Below, one piece after another: positions 6,259-7,967 of a DNA stretch of 7,967 nucleotides. The stretch's first letter is position 1; each line of letters opens with the position of its first letter. Position numbers and translations under genes: made by a program. Under the pieces are notes generated by a model, which was given only the letters and a program-made list of their open reading frames with translations, was not told the DNA's origin and did no database searches. Where the stretch lies: positions 1 through 7,967 of the forward strand of contig QIHU01000451.1 of assembly GCA_003231035.1 (NCBI GenBank), in the 5' to 3' direction. The stretch comes from Acidobacteriota bacterium (lineage in GTDB: Bacteria > Acidobacteriota > Thermoanaerobaculia > Multivoradales > SZUA-115).

Positions 6259-6276
6259 CTCGCGGCCTACCGTGAG
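6259..6276 (+). terminator. Weak terminator-like hairpin
   Basis: CTCGCGG (6259-6265) pairs with CCGTGAG (6270-6276) with one G-T wobble and a four-base loop. It begins 8 bp after the stop of the bactofilin-like gene. The following tract has only a few T residues (GTTCTT), so intrinsic termination would be weak. Confidence 0.3.
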
Positions 6277-6284
6277 AACGTTCT
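6275..6284. promoter_or_regulatory. 10-bp perfect palindrome touching the -35 hexamer
   Basis: AGAACGTTCT is its own reverse complement and its last base is the first base of the candidate -35 hexamer TTGCGA. Its position suits an operator that blocks RNA polymerase. A 10-bp palindrome can also occur by chance. Confidence 0.3.
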
Positions 6285-6312
6285 TGCGAATGGCGTAAGT
6301 AGAGCGTAAGAT
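6284..6312 (+). promoter_or_regulatory. Sigma-70-like promoter of the methyltransferase gene
   Basis: TTGCGA (6284-6289), a 17-nt spacer and TAAGAT (6307-6312) match the consensus at 4 of 6 positions each with ideal spacing. Transcription would start near 6319, giving a leader of about 77 nt. The 7-mer GCGTAAG occurs twice, at 6293-6299 and 6304-6310, one helical turn apart, the second copy running into the -10. Confidence 0.5.
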
Positions 6313-6318
6313 ATGGTT

Positions 6319-6342
6319 GGGAGTACCATGGTGCGGTATCCC
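6319..6342 (+). promoter_or_regulatory. Leader hairpin GGGA(G)TACC / GGTATCCC
   Basis: GGGAGTACC (6319-6327) can pair with GGTATCCC (6335-6342) with a single bulged G and a 7-nt loop. It would lie at the very 5' end of the predicted methyltransferase transcript, where it could stabilise the message or modulate its expression. Confidence 0.3.
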
Positions 6343-6354
6343 GCGGTCGCGACC
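6342..6354. repeat. Palindrome copy 1 (CGCGGTCGCGACC)
   Basis: It contains the perfect 10-bp palindrome GGTCGCGACC (6345-6354). A 13-mer differing at one base lies 98 bp downstream at 6440-6452. Copy 1 is in the untranslated leader, upstream of the ribosome binding site. Confidence 0.5.
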
Positions 6355-6382
6355 TAGTGAACAGTGACTCCGAAGGGGTTAG

Positions 6383-6388
6383 AAGGAG
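6383..6388 (+). promoter_or_regulatory. Strong Shine-Dalgarno (AAGGAG) fixing the methyltransferase start
   Basis: AAGGAG lies 7 nt before ATG 6396. It is the clearest ribosome binding site in the window and contrasts with the resident genes, most of which lack one. Confidence 0.75.
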
Positions 6389-6395
6389 CAGCTCG

Positions 6396-7967
6396 ATGAC
6401 CATCGCGCTCGATTCGCACCTCCTGAGCCATCAGGCTAACGCGGTCGTGACCGCGGCGAACCTTCTTGAACGTCTTGACCTAGAGCGTCTGGACATTTCC
6501 AATCGCTTGGCCTCCGATCCGAAGCGTCGTGCCACTCTCGGCCAATTCTTCACTCCGGCAGTCGTTGCGAGGTTCATGGCCGGCATGTTGCACCTTTCCG
6601 AGATTCACGAGGAGCTTCGAATTCTCGATGCCGGTGGAGGAAGTGGTGTTCTCACGGCCGCGGCCATCGCCGAGATCTGCGGCCGACCTAAGAGAGGTCG
6701 CCCTCTGGTAGTTCACGCAACCGTGTGGGAAGTTGATCCGAGACTCGAAGAGGATCTGGTTCGGACTCTCGACCACTGTTCAGCCGTCTGCCGCGAGGCT
6801 GGCATCAGGTTCACCGGGCAACTGCACCAGGAGAACTTCGTCTTGGCCGCCGCTGATCGGTTGCGGGGAGGTCTATTCTCCTCAAAAGAGCCGAGATTTC
6901 ACGTAGCGATCCTCAATCCTCCCTACCGCAAGCTAAAGAGCGACAGCATCGAGAGAGCGCGGATGAGCGCGGTCGGAGTCGAAACCACCAACCTCTACTC
7001 GGCCTTTGTCTGGCTGGCACTCGATCTGCTGGAGGACGGGGGCGAGCTTGTTGCCATTACGCCGCGGAGTTTCATGAACGGGTCCTACTTTCGCCCGTTC
7101 AGAGAGGTGCTGAAGCGAAAACTCTCCTTTCGCAGGGTCCACGTCTACGATGCCCGCGACGACGCTTTTGCTGGTGACAAGGTGTTGCAAGAGAATGTCA
7201 TTTTTCATGGTGTACAAGGCGGCGCTAGTGCGGAAGTGAAAATCACCACTTCGTTTGGCCCAGGTGACACGGGTCTTGTAGAGCGAACGATTGTTCCCTC
7301 GGAACTGATTCTTCCGCACGACCCTCAGAGCGTCCTCCATGTCGTTGCTGACGAGACGGATGCGCGGATTGCTCGACGAATGCGCAGTCTGCCCAACAAA
7401 CTAGAGAACCTGGGACTCTCGGTTTCGACGGGCCGCGTTGTTGGCTTCCGCGCCAAGGAACGGTTGAGGACCAGAGCTGGAGCCGGGGATGCGCCGCTGA
7501 TTTTCTCTAGGCACTTCAGCGATGGCTTCGTTCTCTGGCCGAAGGTCTGCGGATCGAAGCCCAACGCTCTTACCGTGGTCGGACCCGACGACGATCTCTT
7601 GTTCCCAACGGGTTGGTATGTCCTCGTCAACCGCTTCAGCGCAAAAGAGGAGAAGCGGCGAATCGTGGCCGCTCTCTACGACCCTTCAACTGTAGACGCC
7701 GAGCATGTCGCCTTCGACAACAAGCTAAACGTTCTGCACCGCCAAGGCGCCGGACTGAGCGAAGAACTGGCCAAGGGAATCGCGGTTTTCCTGAATAGCA
7801 CTTTGGTCGATGCCTATTTCCGCCAGTTCAGTGGCCACACCCAGGTCAATGCTGGTGACCTACGCTCACTCGACTTTCCAGTCGCGCAAGAGCTGGAGAG
7901 CTTGGGCCGGTGCATGGATAACTCGATGCCGCCGCAAGACGAGATCAATCGACTGGTCAGAGAGGAG
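6396..7967 (+). CDS. N6-adenine DNA methyltransferase, Eco57I/PstI-BsuBI type (C-terminus off right edge)
   Basis: There are 524 codons without a stop up to the window edge. The start is fixed by AAGGAG at 7 nt. Motifs occur in gamma-class order: GQFFTP at 49-54 (motif X), LDAGGGSGV at 77-85 (motif I, SAM binding), and NPPY at 174-177 (motif IV, catalytic, adenine N6), followed by a C-terminal target-recognition part ending with GHTQVNAGDL (480-489). That last motif is familiar from methyltransferases of type II restriction systems such as PstI/BsuBI, which are about 500 residues long, so little is probably missing. There is no nuclease domain at the N-terminus. The enzyme would protect host DNA from a partner nuclease, expected downstream. 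By eye it has 12 AGA/AGG codons in 524, against 6 in 727 for the HEAT gene, plus its own promoter and a strong ribosome site, which suggests horizontal acquisition. An orphan methyltransferase or a larger type IIG protein remains possible. Confidence 0.9.
   Translation, partial: MTIALDSHLLSHQANAVVTAANLLERLDLERLDISNRLASDPKRRATLGQFFTPAVVARFMAGMLHLSEIHEELRILDAGGGSGVLTAAAIAEICGRPKRGRPLVVHATVWEVDPRLEEDLVRTLDHCSAVCREAGIRFTGQLHQENFVLAAADRLRGGLFSSKEPRFHVAILNPPYRKLKSDSIERARMSAVGVETTNLYSAFVWLALDLLEDGGELVAITPRSFMNGSYFRPFREVLKRKLSFRRVHVYDARDDAFAGDKVLQENVIFHGVQGGASAEVKITTSFGPGDTGLVERTIVPSELILPHDPQSVLHVVADETDARIARRMRSLPNKLENLGLSVSTGRVVGFRAKERLRTRAGAGDAPLIFSRHFSDGFVLWPKVCGSKPNALTVVGPDDDLLFPTGWYVLVNRFSAKEEKRRIVAALYDPSTVDAEHVAFDNKLNVLHRQGAGLSEELAKGIAVFLNSTLVDAYFRQFSGHTQVNAGDLRSLDFPVAQELESLGRCMDNSMPPQDEINRLVREE
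6422..6435. repeat. Small inverted repeat in the methyltransferase start region
   Basis: CCTGA (6422-6426) and TCAGG (6431-6435) are inverted with a 4-nt loop, at codons 9-14 of the methyltransferase, just before palindrome copy 2. It could form a hairpin near the translation start; chance is also plausible. Confidence 0.3.
6440..6455. repeat. Palindrome copy 2 (CGCGGTCGTGACCGCG)
   Basis: Seven-base arms CGCGGTC and GACCGCG flank a central GT. The first 13 bases match copy 1 (6342-6354) at 12 of 13 positions. It lies inside the methyltransferase reading frame at about codons 15-20. Confidence 0.5.

Noticed and set aside
5666..6403. Minus-strand open frame of 245 codons opposite the bactofilin-like membrane domain
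   Set aside because: The translation is rich in Thr, Arg and Pro without motifs, while the plus frame shows clean membrane helices. It also runs over the methyltransferase promoter.
6396..7967. BREX (PglX) or type I HsdM identity for the methyltransferase
   Set aside because: PglX proteins are about twice this size with a different layout, and HsdM has an N-terminal helical domain before motif I that is absent here. Spacing of motifs X, I and IV and the C-terminal HTQVNAGDL fit an Eco57I/PstI-type enzyme.

Overview
The window comes from a GC-rich, probably diderm bacterium. The clues are many exported or lipid-anchored proteins, an ECF sigma/anti-sigma pair, and weak Shine-Dalgarno sequences with extended -10 motifs lying only 7-8 nt upstream of start codons. 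The protein types (a HEAT-repeat/cyclophilin lipoprotein, a WCSDS thioredoxin-fold protein, a membrane-attached bactofilin-like protein) recall Acidobacteriota-like genomes. That placement is inference from style, not a measured assignment.

Layout. (1) Bases 1-847, minus strand: the N-terminal 282 codons of a secreted TPR-repeat protein that runs off the left edge. (2) Bases 848-921: a compact divergent promoter region. (3) Bases 922-3960, plus strand: a likely operon of a HEAT-repeat/cyclophilin lipoprotein, a thioredoxin-fold lipoprotein with a single active-site cysteine, and a 59-residue two-helix membrane protein. Together these suggest envelope protein quality control or scaffolding. 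(4) Bases 4050-6251, plus strand: a tight three-gene unit of ECF sigma factor, three-helix membrane anti-sigma factor, and a secreted/membrane bactofilin-like protein. It reads as a signal-transduction module that may control its own promoter and whose likely output is an envelope polymer. (5) Bases 6252-6395: a 144-bp region with a weak terminator-like hairpin, a sigma-70-like promoter, palindromes and a leader hairpin. (6) Bases 6396-7967, plus strand: a gamma-class N6-adenine DNA methyltransferase (Eco57I/PstI-BsuBI type) still open at the right edge.

The first five regions look like resident chromosomal genes. The methyltransferase differs: it has a textbook Shine-Dalgarno, its own promoter, and about four times more AGA/AGG arginine codons per residue than the HEAT gene (12 in 524 codons against 6 in 727, counted by eye). 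The right part of the window is therefore probably the edge of an acquired restriction-modification cassette, with the nuclease expected just downstream.

I see no tRNA, rRNA, CRISPR array, insertion sequence or phage gene. Nothing is certainly a new system. The best candidates for a second look are the sigma/anti-sigma/bactofilin module, the HEAT-cyclophilin fusion with altered active-site residues, and the repeated palindrome around the methyltransferase start.
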